Shown one piece after another: positions 1 through 11,836 of a DNA stretch of 64,000 nt. The DNA lies in assembly GCF_030286555.1 (NCBI RefSeq), contig NZ_JASVWF010000002.1, forward strand, positions 434,001 to 498,000. Direction: 5' to 3'. This DNA is from Actinomycetospora termitidis (lineage in GTDB: Bacteria; Actinomycetota; Actinomycetes; Mycobacteriales; Pseudonocardiaceae). The notes under the pieces were generated by a model that saw only the letters and a list, made by a program, of their open reading frames with translations, was not told the DNA's origin and made no database searches. Position 1 is the stretch's first letter, and each line of letters starts with the position of its first letter. The translations under genes were made by a program, and so were the position numbers.

Positions 1-9
1 TCCGGCGGG

Positions 10-24
10 TTCCCGACGGCGGGT
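10..24 (+). repeat. Dispersed 15-mer, copy 1
   Basis: Exact copy of TTCCCGACGGCGGGT, one of seven copies of a 15-base motif in this window. It lies upstream of the alcohol dehydrogenase, outside any gene I can see. Confidence 0.6.
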
Positions 25-33
25 CGGGTCGTC

Positions 34-43
34 CCGATATCGG
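34..43. promoter_or_regulatory. Palindrome upstream of alcohol dehydrogenase
   Basis: CCGATATCGG is a perfect 10-base palindrome about 25 bases upstream of a TAGCGT -10 candidate. It could be an operator for the dehydrogenase gene. The regulator is not identifiable here. Confidence 0.35.
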
Positions 44-68
44 ACAGTCCGGGTGTGTGCTGCGCCAC

Positions 69-74
69 TAGCGT
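69..74 (+). promoter_or_regulatory. Candidate -10 box for alcohol dehydrogenase
   Basis: TAGCGT fits the actinobacterial TANNNT -10 consensus and lies 36 bases before the ATG at 111. No convincing -35 hexamer is visible. Confidence 0.4.
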
Positions 75-110
75 CGAGGACGCTCAGGTGGCGAACCAGC
101 GGAGGTCGCG

Positions 111-1154
111 ATGAAGGCCCTTGTCTACCACGGTCCCGGTCGGAAGGCCTGGGAGGACGTCCCGGACGCGACGGTGGCGGAACCCACCGACGTCGTCGTC
201 AAGGTCGAGACGACGACGATCTGCGGCACCGACCTGCACATCCTGCAGGGCGACGTGGCGGCCGTGACCGACGGACGCATCCTGGGGCACGAGGCGGTCG
301 GGACGATCACGGCGGTCGGCGACGCGGTCCGCGGGTTCTCGGTGGGCGACCGGGTGCTCGTCCCGGCGATCACCAAGTGCGGTCGCTGCGAGTACTGCCA
401 GCGCGGGATGCCCTCGCACTGCCAGACCGTCGGTGGGATCGGCTGGATCTTCGGCCACCTCATCGACGGCACCCAGGCCGAGTACGTGCGCGTGCCCTAC
501 GCGGACACCTCCCTCTACCTCGTGCCGCCGGAGGTCACCGACGAGCAGGCGATCTTCCTGGCCGACTCCCTGCCCACGGGCTACGAGGTCGGCGTGCTGG
601 CCGGCGGCGTGCGGCCCGGGCACACCGTGGCGGTGGTCGGTGCCGGGGCCGTGGGCCTGTCGGCGGTGCTGACGACGGGTCTGTGGGGCGCCTCCAAGGT
701 GATCGCGATCGACTCGAACAAGTTCCGGCTCGAGAAGGCCCTCGAGTTCGGGGCCACGGACGCGATCGAGGTCGGACCGGGGACGGTGTCGGACGTGGTC
801 GGGCTGACCGACGGGCTCGGCGTCGACGTCGCCATCGAGGCGGTCGGCTACCCGGAGACCCTCCTGACGGCGGCCTCGCTCGTGCGCCCGGGCGGGACGA
901 TCGCCAACGTCGGTGTGCACGGCACCCCGGTGGAGCTGCCGATGCAGGACATGTGGATCGCCAACGTGACGCTGACGATGGGCCTGGTCGACACCGTGTC
1001 GATCCCGACGCTGCTCAAGATGGTCGCGTCGGGCCGCATCCCCGCCGAGAAGATGGGGACGCACTCGTTCACGTTCGACCAGATCGACGAGGCCTACGAC
1101 GTCTTCGCCAACGCCGCGGCCAACCTGGCGCTGAAGGTCGTCATCACGCCCTGA
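111..1154 (+). CDS. Zinc-dependent alcohol dehydrogenase (MDR family)
   Basis: A 347-residue medium-chain dehydrogenase that should oxidise an alcohol or polyol with NAD. The catalytic zinc site is C38 (ICGTD) with H60-E61 (GHE). The structural zinc is held by C90, C93, C96 and C104, all present. The Rossmann loop GAGAVG lies at 177-182, and D201 at the end of the second strand favours NAD over NADP. Length is normal. The ATG is preceded by GGAGGT about six bases away. The gene stands alone, followed by two hairpins and a convergent neighbour, so the substrate cannot be inferred from context. Confidence 0.9.
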   Translation: MKALVYHGPGRKAWEDVPDATVAEPTDVVVKVETTTICGTDLHILQGDVAAVTDGRILGHEAVGTITAVGDAVRGFSVGDRVLVPAITKCGRCEYCQRGMPSHCQTVGGIGWIFGHLIDGTQAEYVRVPYADTSLYLVPPEVTDEQAIFLADSLPTGYEVGVLAGGVRPGHTVAVVGAGAVGLSAVLTTGLWGASKVIAIDSNKFRLEKALEFGATDAIEVGPGTVSDVVGLTDGLGVDVAIEAVGYPETLLTAASLVRPGGTIANVGVHGTPVELPMQDMWIANVTLTMGLVDTVSIPTLLKMVASGRIPAEKMGTHSFTFDQIDEAYDVFANAAANLALKVVITP

Positions 1155-1170
1155 GTGAGCACGCCGTCGA

Positions 1171-1217
1171 GCGAAGGGCACCTTCCGTCGGGTAGACGGG
1201 CCAGGGGCGCCCTTCGC
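1171..1217. terminator. Hairpin after alcohol dehydrogenase
   Basis: A 9-base perfect stem (GCGAAGGGC at 1171-1179 pairs with 1209-1217) with weaker inner pairing lies 16 bases after the stop. Its arm sequence recurs in the stronger hairpin downstream. No T-run follows. Confidence 0.5.
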
Positions 1218-1233
1218 CAGTACGGCCGCCGTC

Positions 1234-1284
1234 GAGCGAAGGGCCCCTCCGGTCGATCTACTCGACCGAAGGGGCCCTTCGCTC
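1234..1284. terminator. Bidirectional terminator hairpin
   Basis: Arms of 23 bases (1234-1256 and 1262-1284) pair with a single mismatch around a 5-base loop. It sits between the converging alcohol dehydrogenase and geranylgeranyl reductase genes and can serve both strands. No T-run is present, as is usual for high-GC actinobacteria. Confidence 0.75.
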
Positions 1285-1302
1285 AGTCCAGGGGGCCTGC
1301 GC

Positions 1303-2553
1303 TCAGCCCGCCGCGACCGGCGTCCGCAGGTCCGCGGCGGGGAACGGCGGCAGGTCGTCGGCGCGCAGCGAGGCCCGGCCGGCCAGCCGCCAGGCCCGCG
1401 CGACGACGTCGTGGTCCTCCTCGGTGACGAGGTTGCCCATGACGCGCAGGGCCACCGTCATCAACGCCTTCGACCGCATGCCGACCGGACCCGCCAGCGG
1501 CAGCAGGCGCGGCATCGTCAGGAGCTTCGCCAACCGGCGCGCGATCGAGAACGCGGAGCCGTAGTGCTCGCGGAGGGTCGCGGGCCAGGCGAGGGACCAG
1601 TCGTCGGTGCCGAGCAGGTCGACCACCAGGCGCCCCGTCTCGAGGCCGTAGTCGATCCCCTCGCCGTTGAGCGGGTTCACGCAGCCGGCGGCGTCGCCGA
1701 CCAGCGCCCAGTTCCGCCCGGCGACACCCGACACCGCGCCGCCCATCGGCAGCAGCGCCGACGCGACGTCGCGGACCTCGCCGTCGAGCTGCCAGTCCTC
1801 GCGGCGCTGGGCGGCGTAGTGCTCGATCAGGGAGCGGAGCCGGACGTTGGCGGGGCGCTTGTCGGTCGCGAGCGTCCCGACCCCGATGTTCACCGACCCG
1901 TCGTGCAGCGGGAACACCCAGCCGTAGCCGGAGAGGACCTCGTCGTCGGTGCCGCGCAGCTCGAGGTGCGAGGAGATCCAGGGGTCGTCGTGGCGCCCGG
2001 AGCGGATGTAGCCGCGGGCGGCGACGCCGTACGCGGTGTCCTTGTGCCACACCCGGCCCAGCACGCGGCCCAGGGTCGAGCGGGCCCCGTCGGCGACGAC
2101 CAGGCAGCGGCAGCCGATGCGCGACCCGTCGTCGAGGACCACGGCCGCGACCCGGTCCCCGGAGAACTCGACGTCGACCGCGCGACGGCCCTCCACGGGG
2201 GACGCCCCGCGCTCCAGCGCGACCGAGCGGATCCGCGCGTCGAGCTCCGTGCGCGCCACCGCCCCGCCGTGCGCGGGGAGCGACCCGCCCGGCCACGGCA
2301 GCGTCAGGAGTTGCCCGAAGCCGGCGGCGCGCAGGCCCCGGTTCTCGCCGCGCCCACGCACCCACTCGCCCAGGCCGAGCTTCGTCAGTTCGGCGATCGC
2401 GCGCGGGGTCAGGCCGTCGCCGCACGCCTTGTCGCGGGGGAAGACGGCGGCGTCGAGCAGCACGACGTCGTGACCCGCCTGCGCGGCCCACGCGGCCGCG
2501 GAGGACCCGGCGGGGCCGGCGCCGACAACGAGGACGTCGGTATTCACGTCCAC
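1303..2553 (-). CDS. Geranylgeranyl reductase family FAD oxidoreductase (MenJ-like)
   Basis: A 416-residue flavoprotein of the family that reduces isoprenoid double bonds. The mycobacterial relative MenJ saturates one double bond of the menaquinone side chain. The N-terminal FAD loop GAGPAG is at 11-16, the family signature PRDKACGDGLTPRA at 40-53, and a second FAD motif (GDAAGCVNPLNGEG) near residue 290. It lies 13 bases downstream of the YjbQ gene, so the two are probably cotranscribed. Quinone is the likely substrate class, but membrane-lipid isoprenoids remain possible. Confidence 0.85.
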   Translation of the reverse strand: MDVNTDVLVVGAGPAGSSAAAWAAQAGHDVVLLDAAVFPRDKACGDGLTPRAIAELTKLGLGEWVRGRGENRGLRAAGFGQLLTLPWPGGSLPAHGGAVARTELDARIRSVALERGASPVEGRRAVDVEFSGDRVAAVVLDDGSRIGCRCLVVADGARSTLGRVLGRVWHKDTAYGVAARGYIRSGRHDDPWISSHLELRGTDDEVLSGYGWVFPLHDGSVNIGVGTLATDKRPANVRLRSLIEHYAAQRREDWQLDGEVRDVASALLPMGGAVSGVAGRNWALVGDAAGCVNPLNGEGIDYGLETGRLVVDLLGTDDWSLAWPATLREHYGSAFSIARRLAKLLTMPRLLPLAGPVGMRSKALMTVALRVMGNLVTEEDHDVVARAWRLAGRASLRADDLPPFPAADLRTPVAAG

Positions 2554-2566
2554 CAGGATGCCTGCT

Positions 2567-2977
2567 TCAGCCCGCGAGGAGGCTGAGACGAATCTTGCGC
2601 GACGGGTTGTCGCCGTTGGTGTCGACCAGGCACACCGACTGCCAGGTCCCGAGCGCCATCCGGCCGCCGAGCACCGGCACGCTCATGGACGGTGCGATCA
2701 GCGCGGGCAGCACGTGGTCGCGCCCGTGGCCGGCGGAGCCGTGGCGGTGGCCCCAGCGGTCGTCCGCAGGGAGGAGTTCCTGCAGCTGGGCGAGCAGGTC
2801 GGAGTCCGAGCCCGCACCGGTCTCGATGATCGCCAGGCCCGCCGTCGCGTGCGGGACGAAGACGTGCAGCAGCCCGTCTCCCGCGTCCGCCTCGCGCAGG
2901 AACCGCTCGCACTCCGCCGTGACGTCGCGCACGGTCTCGTGGCGGCCCGTGCTGACCTCGATCTCCTCGCTGTGCAT
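2567..2977 (-). CDS. YjbQ family protein (UPF0047)
   Basis: A 136-residue protein of the small trimeric YjbQ/UPF0047 family, some members of which show weak thiamine-phosphate synthase activity. Conserved histidine motifs HATAGL and GHGRDH are visible, followed by the usual GTWQSV and DTNGDNPSRKI segments. The start is ATG at 2977, although a GTG lies one codon upstream. A TAGGCT -10 box ends eight bases before the ATG, suggesting a leaderless transcript. The physiological role of the family is unsettled. Confidence 0.85.
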   Translation of the reverse strand: MHSEEIEVSTGRHETVRDVTAECERFLREADAGDGLLHVFVPHATAGLAIIETGAGSDSDLLAQLQELLPADDRWGHRHGSAGHGRDHVLPALIAPSMSVPVLGGRMALGTWQSVCLVDTNGDNPSRKIRLSLLAG

Positions 2978-3025
2978 CACGGGTCAGCCTATGCGCCAGA
3001 CTGCGCGCCGTACCGACGGCGTTTC

Positions 3026-3060
3026 TGACGTCCAGCGTCAGCATGGCCGCACTGCTGACA
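3026..3060. repeat. 35-base repeated element, copy 1 (double palindrome)
   Basis: Identical over 35 bases to 53677-53711. It contains two overlapping inverted repeats: TGACG-N5-CGTCA (first 15 bases) and GTCAGCA-N9-TGCTGAC (bases 12-34). It lies between the divergent YjbQ gene (start 48 bases away) and SDR gene (start 16 bases away). This is probably an operator for a dimeric repressor or activator. Confidence 0.75.
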
Positions 3061-3076
3061 CGACCAGGGAGTCCAC

Positions 3077-3862
3077 ATGACCGACGTCGCCGTCGTGACC
3101 GGCGGGGGACGGGGCATCGGCGCCGGGCTCGCGCGGGCCCTGAGCGAGCGGGGGCTCCACGTCGTGGTCACCGACGTGGACGGCGACGCGGCGCAACGGA
3201 CCGCCGACACGCTCCCCGGACCGGCGACCGCGATGCCGCTGGACGTGCGCGACCCGGGCGCCCACCGGTCCGTCGCCGCCGCGGCCGCGGACCTCGGCGA
3301 GGTCTCGGTGTGGGTCAACAACGCCGGGGTGCTGTCGACCGCGTCGGCGTGGGAGGCGACTGACGCCGAGGTCACGGCCACCGTCGAGATCAACACGCTC
3401 GGCGTCGTCCACGGCTGCCGCGCGGCGGTCGACGTGATGCGGCGCGGCGACATCCTCAACGTCGTCTCCCTGTCCGGGCTCGGCCCGACGCCGGGTCTGG
3501 CCGTCTACGGAGCGTCCAAGGCGGCGGCGCTGTCCTACACGCAGGCCCTGCACACCGAGCTCGGGGGCGCCCGTCGGCCGATCCGTGCCCTGGCCCTGTG
3601 CCCGGACGCGGTCTCCACCGAGCTGCTGCGCGCCGTGTCCGACCGGCCCTCGTCCGCGCTGCTGTTCACCGGCCCGCGGGTGCTGGGGGTCGACGAGGTG
3701 GTCGCCGCCGGGATGGCGATGCTCGACGCGAAGCGCCAGCTCCGGGTGCTGCCGACCTGGCGCGGGTGGCTCACCAGGACGCAGTCGGTGCTCCCCGGGG
3801 TGGCCCGGGTGCTCACCCCGATGGTGGCTCGCATCGGTGAGCGGCGTCGGCCGGGCGGGTGA
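3077..3862 (+). CDS. Short-chain dehydrogenase/reductase
   Basis: A 261-residue classical SDR. The cofactor loop TGGGRGIG is near the N terminus, D38 and D40 follow the second strand (VTDVDGD), NNAG is present, and the catalytic YGASK holds the Tyr-x3-Lys pair. The C-terminal segment after residue 190 carries an arginine-rich stretch typical of lipid-associated SDRs. The ATG is preceded by CCAGGGA. The 35-base element 16 bases upstream is shared with the aromatic operon at 53.7 kb, so a degradative role under the same regulator is possible. The substrate is unknown. Confidence 0.85.
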   Translation: MTDVAVVTGGGRGIGAGLARALSERGLHVVVTDVDGDAAQRTADTLPGPATAMPLDVRDPGAHRSVAAAAADLGEVSVWVNNAGVLSTASAWEATDAEVTATVEINTLGVVHGCRAAVDVMRRGDILNVVSLSGLGPTPGLAVYGASKAAALSYTQALHTELGGARRPIRALALCPDAVSTELLRAVSDRPSSALLFTGPRVLGVDEVVAAGMAMLDAKRQLRVLPTWRGWLTRTQSVLPGVARVLTPMVARIGERRRPGG

Positions 3863-3886
3863 CCGACGCGCCGTCGGGCGGGGGCC

Positions 3887-3917
3887 GTGACGTCCCCGTG
3901 ATCTCTCGGGCTACCGT
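3887..3917 (+). promoter_or_regulatory. Promoter candidate for membrane protein gene
   Basis: GTGACG (3887-3892) and TACCGT (3912-3917) are separated by 19 bases and stand 36 bases before the ATG at 3954. Confidence 0.4.
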
Positions 3918-3953
3918 GAGCGCCGCTCGTCGTCACCCGATCGTGGAGGCCGG

Positions 3954-5252
3954 ATGCTGCTGATCGCCCCCGATCCCCGCCACGGCATCGCGCCGCAACG
4001 GATCGGTCGGGTCCGTCGGCTGCTCGACGGGCTGCCCACCGCGCCCGGGCTGGCCGTGGCCCTCCCCGGTGGTCCGGACGGCGTCCTCGACGCGCTCGTG
4101 CTGCGTCCGGACGGCGTCCTCGGACTCGTCCCGGCGGGTGCCCGGATCCCGGTCCCGACGGCGGGTCCGGCGGGCGGCTCGCAGGAACGGGGAGCCGCGG
4201 AGGTCGACCGGCTGCTCGCCCTCGCCGACCCCACGCCGACCGCCCCCCGGCAGGTCGTCCCGATCGGCGGCCACGAGAACCCCCGGCACGACGACCCGGA
4301 GCGCACCGACGAGGACACGAGCATCGGCATCGCGACCGCCGCCCGCCTCGTCCTGACCGCCTCCGCCGGCCCCGCCGTGCTCGACGCCGCGGAGGTGCGC
4401 CGGCTGTTCGCCGCCTGGCGGCTCGCCGAGTTCCTCCCTCCGTCCGCCGACCTGGCCTCGGCCGGGTTCGCGACGGACGACGAGGCCGCCCTCCCCGGGC
4501 CCGTCCCCACGGCCCGCTCGGCCGCGCTGTCCAACCCCGGCGGCCCGCTCGCCCGGCCCGCCACCGCGCCGTTCGCTCCGGGCGGTGTCGAGGAGTCGCC
4601 GCGTCTCGGCGGCGTCGACCCGTCCGGCTCCGGACGCCGCCGCCGGGCCCGCCGGACCGCCCCCCTCGTGCTGCCCGCGTGGGTCTCGACGTGGCGCGGA
4701 CTGGGGATCGCCGCCGTGGCGGCGTTCGGGATCGCCCTGGGGGTCGCGGTCCTCGTCGTGCGCAGCACCGGTGCGGGCCCGGAGGAGATCGCGGCGGAGC
4801 CGGTGCGCGTCGTCGACGGCGTCTCCTGGACCCAGCGCGTCGTCACGACCGAACCCACCTGCGAGGGGCACGCCTACGGCCTGGCGGTGCAGTTCCTCCG
4901 CGAGCGGCCGTGCGTCCAGCTCGACCGCGCGCTGTGGACCGCGGAGTCGGGGGGCACGCCCGTCGTCGCCTCGGTCGCGGTGGTGCGGATGCACGACGCG
5001 CCGTCGGCCGCCGCGTTCAAGTCCCTCGTCGACTCCTCGGGCACGGGCAACGTCGCGGACCTGCTCCGCGAGGGCCGCGGCTACCCGGGCGCGCCGACCG
5101 GGGTCGCCGGCGGCGGCTACTCCTCGACGCAGCTGGGCGAGACCGTCGTCATCGCCGAGACCGACGCCACCGGCTCCGGGTCGGCCTCGGAGTCCAGCCT
5201 CGACCGCCTCGCCCGCGCGGCGCTCGGGCTGCGGGACACCTCGGGCCAGTAG
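3954..5252 (+). CDS. Hypothetical single-pass membrane protein
   Basis: A 432-residue protein of unknown function. Residues 1-215 are probably cytoplasmic. A basic cluster (GRRRRARR) is followed by one hydrophobic segment near residues 245-265. The C-terminal 165 residues would face outside and contain two cysteines about 18 residues apart (PTCEGH and RPCVQ) that could form a disulfide. The last part is rich in Gly and Ser. The ATG has GGAGG seven bases upstream. The gene stands alone between an SDR and a convergent pair. I recognise no domain. Confidence 0.7.
   Translation: MLLIAPDPRHGIAPQRIGRVRRLLDGLPTAPGLAVALPGGPDGVLDALVLRPDGVLGLVPAGARIPVPTAGPAGGSQERGAAEVDRLLALADPTPTAPRQVVPIGGHENPRHDDPERTDEDTSIGIATAARLVLTASAGPAVLDAAEVRRLFAAWRLAEFLPPSADLASAGFATDDEAALPGPVPTARSAALSNPGGPLARPATAPFAPGGVEESPRLGGVDPSGSGRRRRARRTAPLVLPAWVSTWRGLGIAAVAAFGIALGVAVLVVRSTGAGPEEIAAEPVRVVDGVSWTQRVVTTEPTCEGHAYGLAVQFLRERPCVQLDRALWTAESGGTPVVASVAVVRMHDAPSAAAFKSLVDSSGTGNVADLLREGRGYPGAPTGVAGGGYSSTQLGETVVIAETDATGSGSASESSLDRLARAALGLRDTSGQ
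4153..4166 (+). repeat. Partial copy of dispersed 15-mer
   Basis: TCCCGACGGCGGGT matches 14 of 15 positions of the dispersed motif. It lies inside the membrane-protein gene. Confidence 0.4.
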
Positions 5253-5277
5253 GGCCCTCGGACCACCCGGTCGCCGA

Positions 5278-5736
5278 TCAACCCGTCGGCGCGGCACCCG
5301 GCAGCGAGGGGACCTCGGGCGTGACCCCGGCCAGGCTCCGCCAGCGGCGGCCGACGGTGGCGGACGCGGTCATGGCGGCGACGCCGGTCGTGCGCAGGTC
5401 CCGGTCGTCGGTGCGCTCCAGCACGGCGCGCCAGGCCACGGCCACGTCGTCCTCGGCGACGACGAGCAGCGCGGCCGCGCTCGCGGCGTCGGTGACCGGC
5501 CGCGGGGTCGCGTAGGCCGCGGCGGCGGGTGTCGCGCGCTGCCCGGCGCCCTCGAGCAGCGCGATCAGCGCGTCCCGCCGCTGCCGGTGCGCGAGGGCGG
5601 CGTCGGCCAGGGGCTGCGCGGCCTCGGCGGGCAGGAACGCCGACGCGAGCCCGCAGCACCAGATCGCCGCGTGCTCGGCGCCGAGGGCACCCTGGGCGGC
5701 GTCCCGGGTCGCGGTCGGGTCGAGGGGCGAGGTCAC
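5278..5736 (-). CDS. DUF4439 ferritin-like protein
   Basis: A 152-residue, alanine-rich, all-helical protein of the DUF4439 ferritin-like family found in actinobacteria. It begins at GTG 5736 and overlaps the stop of the upstream lipoprotein gene by four bases (GTGA), so the pair is translationally coupled. In M. tuberculosis a similar alanine-rich pair (Rv2843/Rv2844) also lies next to rimP, which supports the call. No metal-binding residues can be assigned with certainty. Function is unknown. Confidence 0.75.
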   Translation of the reverse strand: MTSPLDPTATRDAAQGALGAEHAAIWCCGLASAFLPAEAAQPLADAALAHRQRRDALIALLEGAGQRATPAAAAYATPRPVTDAASAAALLVVAEDDVAVAWRAVLERTDDRDLRTTGVAAMTASATVGRRWRSLAGVTPEVPSLPGAAPTG

Positions 5737-6212
5737 GTCAGCGCCTCCGCCCATCCCGCGCACGACGCGGCGACCGAGGCGACCAGGCCCGCCCGGTACC
5801 GCGCGGTGGTGACCGCCAGCGTCGACGCGGCGTCCCGGGCGGCGACGAGCGAGGTCCGGAGCGCCGCCACGGGGTCCGCCACCGGCGGGGTCGCCGGTGG
5901 GGGCGCGTCGAGCGCCTCGGCGCGGTCCGGACGGGCACGCCGGATCTCCGCGCCCAGGGCGTCCGCGTGCGCCCGGCGCGCCTCGGCGACCGGGGTCAGC
6001 CGGGTCGCGACGTCTGGGGAGGCGCCCGCCGCGGCGGCCGCCGTCGCGGCGTCGGCCCGGGCCGCCGCCCACGGCGCCTCGAGCTCGTCGGGCCCCTCGT
6101 CGCGGGCGCACCCTGCGGTACCCAGCGCGACCGCACCCGCCGTCAGGAACGCGAAGGAACGGCGGGACAGGGTCGGGGCGAGCGCAGCGACGGGGTGGGG
6201 GACGGAGCGCAT
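5733..6212 (-). CDS. Tat-exported lipoprotein, hypothetical
   Basis: A 159-residue alanine-rich protein starting at ATG 6212, with an alternative GTG one codon upstream. The N terminus carries a twin-arginine motif SRRSFAF, a hydrophobic stretch and a lipobox-like TAGC, so export through Tat and lipid anchoring are likely. The mature part is helical and rich in Ala, Arg and Asp, without a recognised catalytic motif. It is the first gene of a pair with the DUF4439 protein and is divergent from rimP, sharing a 73-base promoter region that holds a TACCCT box on the rimP side. Confidence 0.7.
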   Translation of the reverse strand: MRSVPHPVAALAPTLSRRSFAFLTAGAVALGTAGCARDEGPDELEAPWAAARADAATAAAAAGASPDVATRLTPVAEARRAHADALGAEIRRARPDRAEALDAPPPATPPVADPVAALRTSLVAARDAASTLAVTTARYRAGLVASVAASCAGWAEALT

Positions 6213-6285
6213 CACCGCTCATCGTGCCACCCGGCCCCGGGACTACCCTGGAGCCACCGCTCCCACCGTCCCAGGAGGATCACCC

Positions 6286-6852
6286 GTGCCCGTGGGCTCA
6301 CCCACCGGTGCCGCCGCGACCGCCCTGACGCCCGTCGTCGCCGACGTCGTCGAGCGGGCCGGCTTCGTGCTCGACGACCTCGACGTCCGCCCCGCGGGCC
6401 GTCGCCACGTCGTCCGCGTCACCGTCGACACCCCCGACGCCCCCGCGGTCGACGACGGCCCCGCCGGCGGGGTCGACCTCGACGCCGTCGCCGCCCTGAG
6501 CCGCGACGTCTCGGCCGCCGTCGACGCCCACGAGGAGTCGCACGGCGCCGTGCTCGGGGAGTACACCCTCGAGGTCTCGACCCCCGGCACCGACCGCCCG
6601 CTGACCGAGCCCCGGCACTGGCGCAAGGCCTGGCTGCGGCGCGTGGCGGTCACCCTGGAGGACGGGACGAAGATCTCGGGCCGGGTCGGCGCCGTGACCG
6701 ACGAGGCGGTCACGCTCGCCGTCGAGAAGGGGCTGCAGGAGGTCCCGCTCGCGACGGTGTCGCGGGCCGGCGTCGAGGTCGAGTTCAAGCCCGCGCCCGA
6801 GGCGCAGGTCGAGGCACTGCAGGACGATCGTCGTGAGAAGGAGCAGCGGTGA
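6286..6852 (+). CDS. rimP: Ribosome maturation factor RimP
   Basis: A 188-residue RimP, needed for maturation of the 30S subunit. The N-terminal alpha/beta domain (residues 10-110, with the family segment [12 protein letters not shown]) and the C-terminal SH3-like domain ([13 protein letters not shown]) are both present. The GTG start at 6286 is chosen because AGGAGG stands seven bases upstream; the open frame further upstream is out-of-phase read-through of neighbouring genes. It has an acidic insert near residues 45-65. It overlaps nusA by four bases and opens the rimP-nusA-ylxR-infB operon. Confidence 0.95.
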   Translation: MPVGSPTGAAATALTPVVADVVERAGFVLDDLDVRPAGRRHVVRVTVDTPDAPAVDDGPAGGVDLDAVAALSRDVSAAVDAHEESHGAVLGEYTLEVSTPGTDRPLTEPRHWRKAWLRRVAVTLEDGTKISGRVGAVTDEAVTLAVEKGLQEVPLATVSRAGVEVEFKPAPEAQVEALQDDRREKEQR

Positions 6853-7847
6853 AGGTCGACCTGATGGCCCTGCGTGCGATCGAGCGCGACAAGGACATCT
6901 CCTTCGAGACGGTGGTCTCGGCCATCGAGTCGGCCCTGCTCACCGCCTACCGCCAGACCGGGCGCGACACGCCCGGCGCGCGCGCCGAGGTCGACCGCAC
7001 GTCCGGCGAGATCCGCGTCCTCGTGCCCGAGCAGGGTGAGGACGGCGAGACGGTCGGCGAGGTCGACGACACGCCCGCGGGCTTCGACCGGATCGCGGCG
7101 ACGACCGCGCGGCAGGTCGTGGTCGCCCGGTTGCGCGACGCGGAGAACGACCGGAGCTACGGCGAGTACGCCACCCGCGAGGGCGAGGTCGTGTCCGGCG
7201 TCGTGCAGCGGGACGCCCGGGCCAACGCCCGCGGCGTCGTGGTCGTCGACATCGGCTCCATCGAGGGCGTCATCCCGTCGGCCGAGCAGGTGCCGGGGGA
7301 GAAGCTGGAACACGGCGAGCGGGTGCGGTGTTACGTGATCGGGGTCTCCCGGACCCCGCGCGGCACCGCGGTCACGCTCTCGCGGACCCACCCGAACCTG
7401 GTGCGCAAGCTCTTCGCGTTCGAGGTCCCGGAGATCGCGAGCGGCGCGGTGGAGATCACCGCGATCGCCCGGGAGGCCGGCTACCGCTCCAAGATCGCCG
7501 TCCGCTCGACGGTGCCCGGGCTCAACGCCAAGGGCGCGTGCATCGGCCCCATGGGGGCCCGGGTGCGCGGGGTGATGGACGAGCTGCACGGGGAGAAGAT
7601 CGACATCATCGACCACTCGGACGACCCGGCGGAGTTCGTGGGCAACGCCCTCTCGCCGTCGAAGGTGGTCTCGGTCGAGGTGGTCGACCTCCGTGCGCGG
7701 GCCGCCCGCGTCGTCGTGCCGGACTACCAGCTCTCGCTGGCCATCGGCAAGGAGGGCCAGAACGCCCGCCTCGCGGCCCGGCTCACCGGGTGGCGCATCG
7801 ACATCCGCTCGGACGCCGAGCCCGAGTCGGACCTCGTCGCGCCCTGA
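6849..7847 (+). CDS. nusA: Transcription termination/antitermination factor NusA
   Basis: A 332-residue NusA, which binds RNA polymerase and nascent RNA and tunes pausing and termination. The N-terminal polymerase-binding domain (1-105) is followed by the S1 domain (about 110-185) and two KH domains (about 200-325, including KIAVRS and [19 protein letters not shown]). As in other actinobacteria there are no C-terminal acidic repeats. The GTG start overlaps the rimP stop (GTGA). Confidence 0.96.
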   Translation: MKVDLMALRAIERDKDISFETVVSAIESALLTAYRQTGRDTPGARAEVDRTSGEIRVLVPEQGEDGETVGEVDDTPAGFDRIAATTARQVVVARLRDAENDRSYGEYATREGEVVSGVVQRDARANARGVVVVDIGSIEGVIPSAEQVPGEKLEHGERVRCYVIGVSRTPRGTAVTLSRTHPNLVRKLFAFEVPEIASGAVEITAIAREAGYRSKIAVRSTVPGLNAKGACIGPMGARVRGVMDELHGEKIDIIDHSDDPAEFVGNALSPSKVVSVEVVDLRARAARVVVPDYQLSLAIGKEGQNARLAARLTGWRIDIRSDAEPESDLVAP

Positions 7848-7886
7848 GGGTGGGTACGGGGCTTCGGCGGCGATCCCACGACGCGG

Positions 7887-7892
7887 TAGAGT
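7887..7892 (+). promoter_or_regulatory. -10 box implying leaderless ylxR
   Basis: TAGAGT lies five bases before the ylxR ATG at 7898. A transcript from here would begin at or very near the start codon, giving an internal operon promoter upstream of ylxR and infB. Confidence 0.45.
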
Positions 7893-7897
7893 CAGAC

Positions 7898-8287
7898 ATG
7901 GCCCGGACCCGTCCGGCTCACCACGAGGTTCCACCGATCGAAGGACCGGTGCGCACCTGTGTGGGGTGTCGATCGCGGGGGTCGGTGTCGGAACTGCTGC
8001 GAGTGGTGGCCGTGGACGGGACCTGTGTGCCCGATCCGCGGCGTCGTGAGCCGGGGCGGGGTGCGTGGTTGCATCCCGACGCCGACTGTCTGCACCGCGC
8101 GGAGCGCCGGTCGGCGTTCCCCCGGGCGCTGCGCGTCCCGGGGCCGTTGGATCTCGGTGCCCTGCACGCACTGCTCGCCCCGCAGCCCGCACCGTCCGAC
8201 CCGGACCACGGCCCCGACGACCGTCGGAGTCGGAGAACCAGGAAGCAGGTCGACCCCCATGAGCCAGCCGTGAAGCACTCGCGATGA
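7898..8287 (+). CDS. ylxR: YlxR/RnpM family RNA-binding protein
   Basis: A 129-residue DUF448 protein. The family signature RTCVGCR is at residues 19-25, followed by the GRGAWLHPD and RAFPRALR-type segments. In Bacillus the homologue (RnpM) binds and modulates RNase P. The C-terminal 40 residues are a Pro/Asp/Arg-rich tail absent from short homologues. ATG 7898 is preferred because it immediately follows a -10 box and begins just before the conserved core. Its place between nusA and infB is conserved across bacteria. Confidence 0.9.
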   Translation: MARTRPAHHEVPPIEGPVRTCVGCRSRGSVSELLRVVAVDGTCVPDPRRREPGRGAWLHPDADCLHRAERRSAFPRALRVPGPLDLGALHALLAPQPAPSDPDHGPDDRRSRRTRKQVDPHEPAVKHSR

Positions 8288-8348
8288 GCGCGCAGGCGTA
8301 GGACACGAGGTCGCGGGCACGCCGCCGACCTCGAGAATGAGGAGATCA

Positions 8349-11510
<3,162 letters not shown>

Positions 11511-11514
11511 TCTC

Positions 11515-11811
11515 GTGTTCGTAGGTGTGCTCGAGCTCGACCTGCTGCTCGGCGACGTCGGGAGCATCAAGGAGAAGCGCTCCGTGGTGCGACCGGTCGT
11601 CGCCGAGCTCAAGCGGAAGTACGCGGTCTCGGTCGCCGAGGCCGGGCACCTCGACCTCCACCGCCGCGCCCTCGTGGGCGTGGCGGTGGTGGCCGCGGAC
11701 GCCGAGCACGTCTCCGACGTGCTCGACCACTGCGAGCGCCTGGTGAGCTCCCACCCCGAGTTCCAGGTGCTCTCCGCGCGGACCCGCTGGATGGGTCCGC
11801 ACGACGACTGA
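11515..11811 (+). CDS. DUF503 protein
   Basis: A 98-residue DUF503 (YlxP-like) protein, a small ferredoxin-fold family usually encoded between infB and rbfA, as here. The characteristic [16 protein letters not shown] and the C-terminal HPEFQVLSA segments are present. GTG 11515 follows the infB stop by four bases. A role in ribosome assembly is inferred only from location. Confidence 0.88.
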   Translation: MFVGVLELDLLLGDVGSIKEKRSVVRPVVAELKRKYAVSVAEAGHLDLHRRALVGVAVVAADAEHVSDVLDHCERLVSSHPEFQVLSARTRWMGPHDD

Positions 11812-11836
11812 TCCGATCGCCTGGAGGAAGGCCGAG

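Noticed and set aside
2544-3044. Minus-strand frame starting in the 35-base element (MLTLDV)
   Set aside because: The same MLTLDV start occurs at the second copy, but the downstream sequences are unrelated. The conserved feature is DNA, not peptide.
4585-6285. In-frame extension upstream of rimP
   Set aside because: It runs through an unrelated gene and a divergent pair. GTG 6286 has a strong ribosome binding site and matches homologues.
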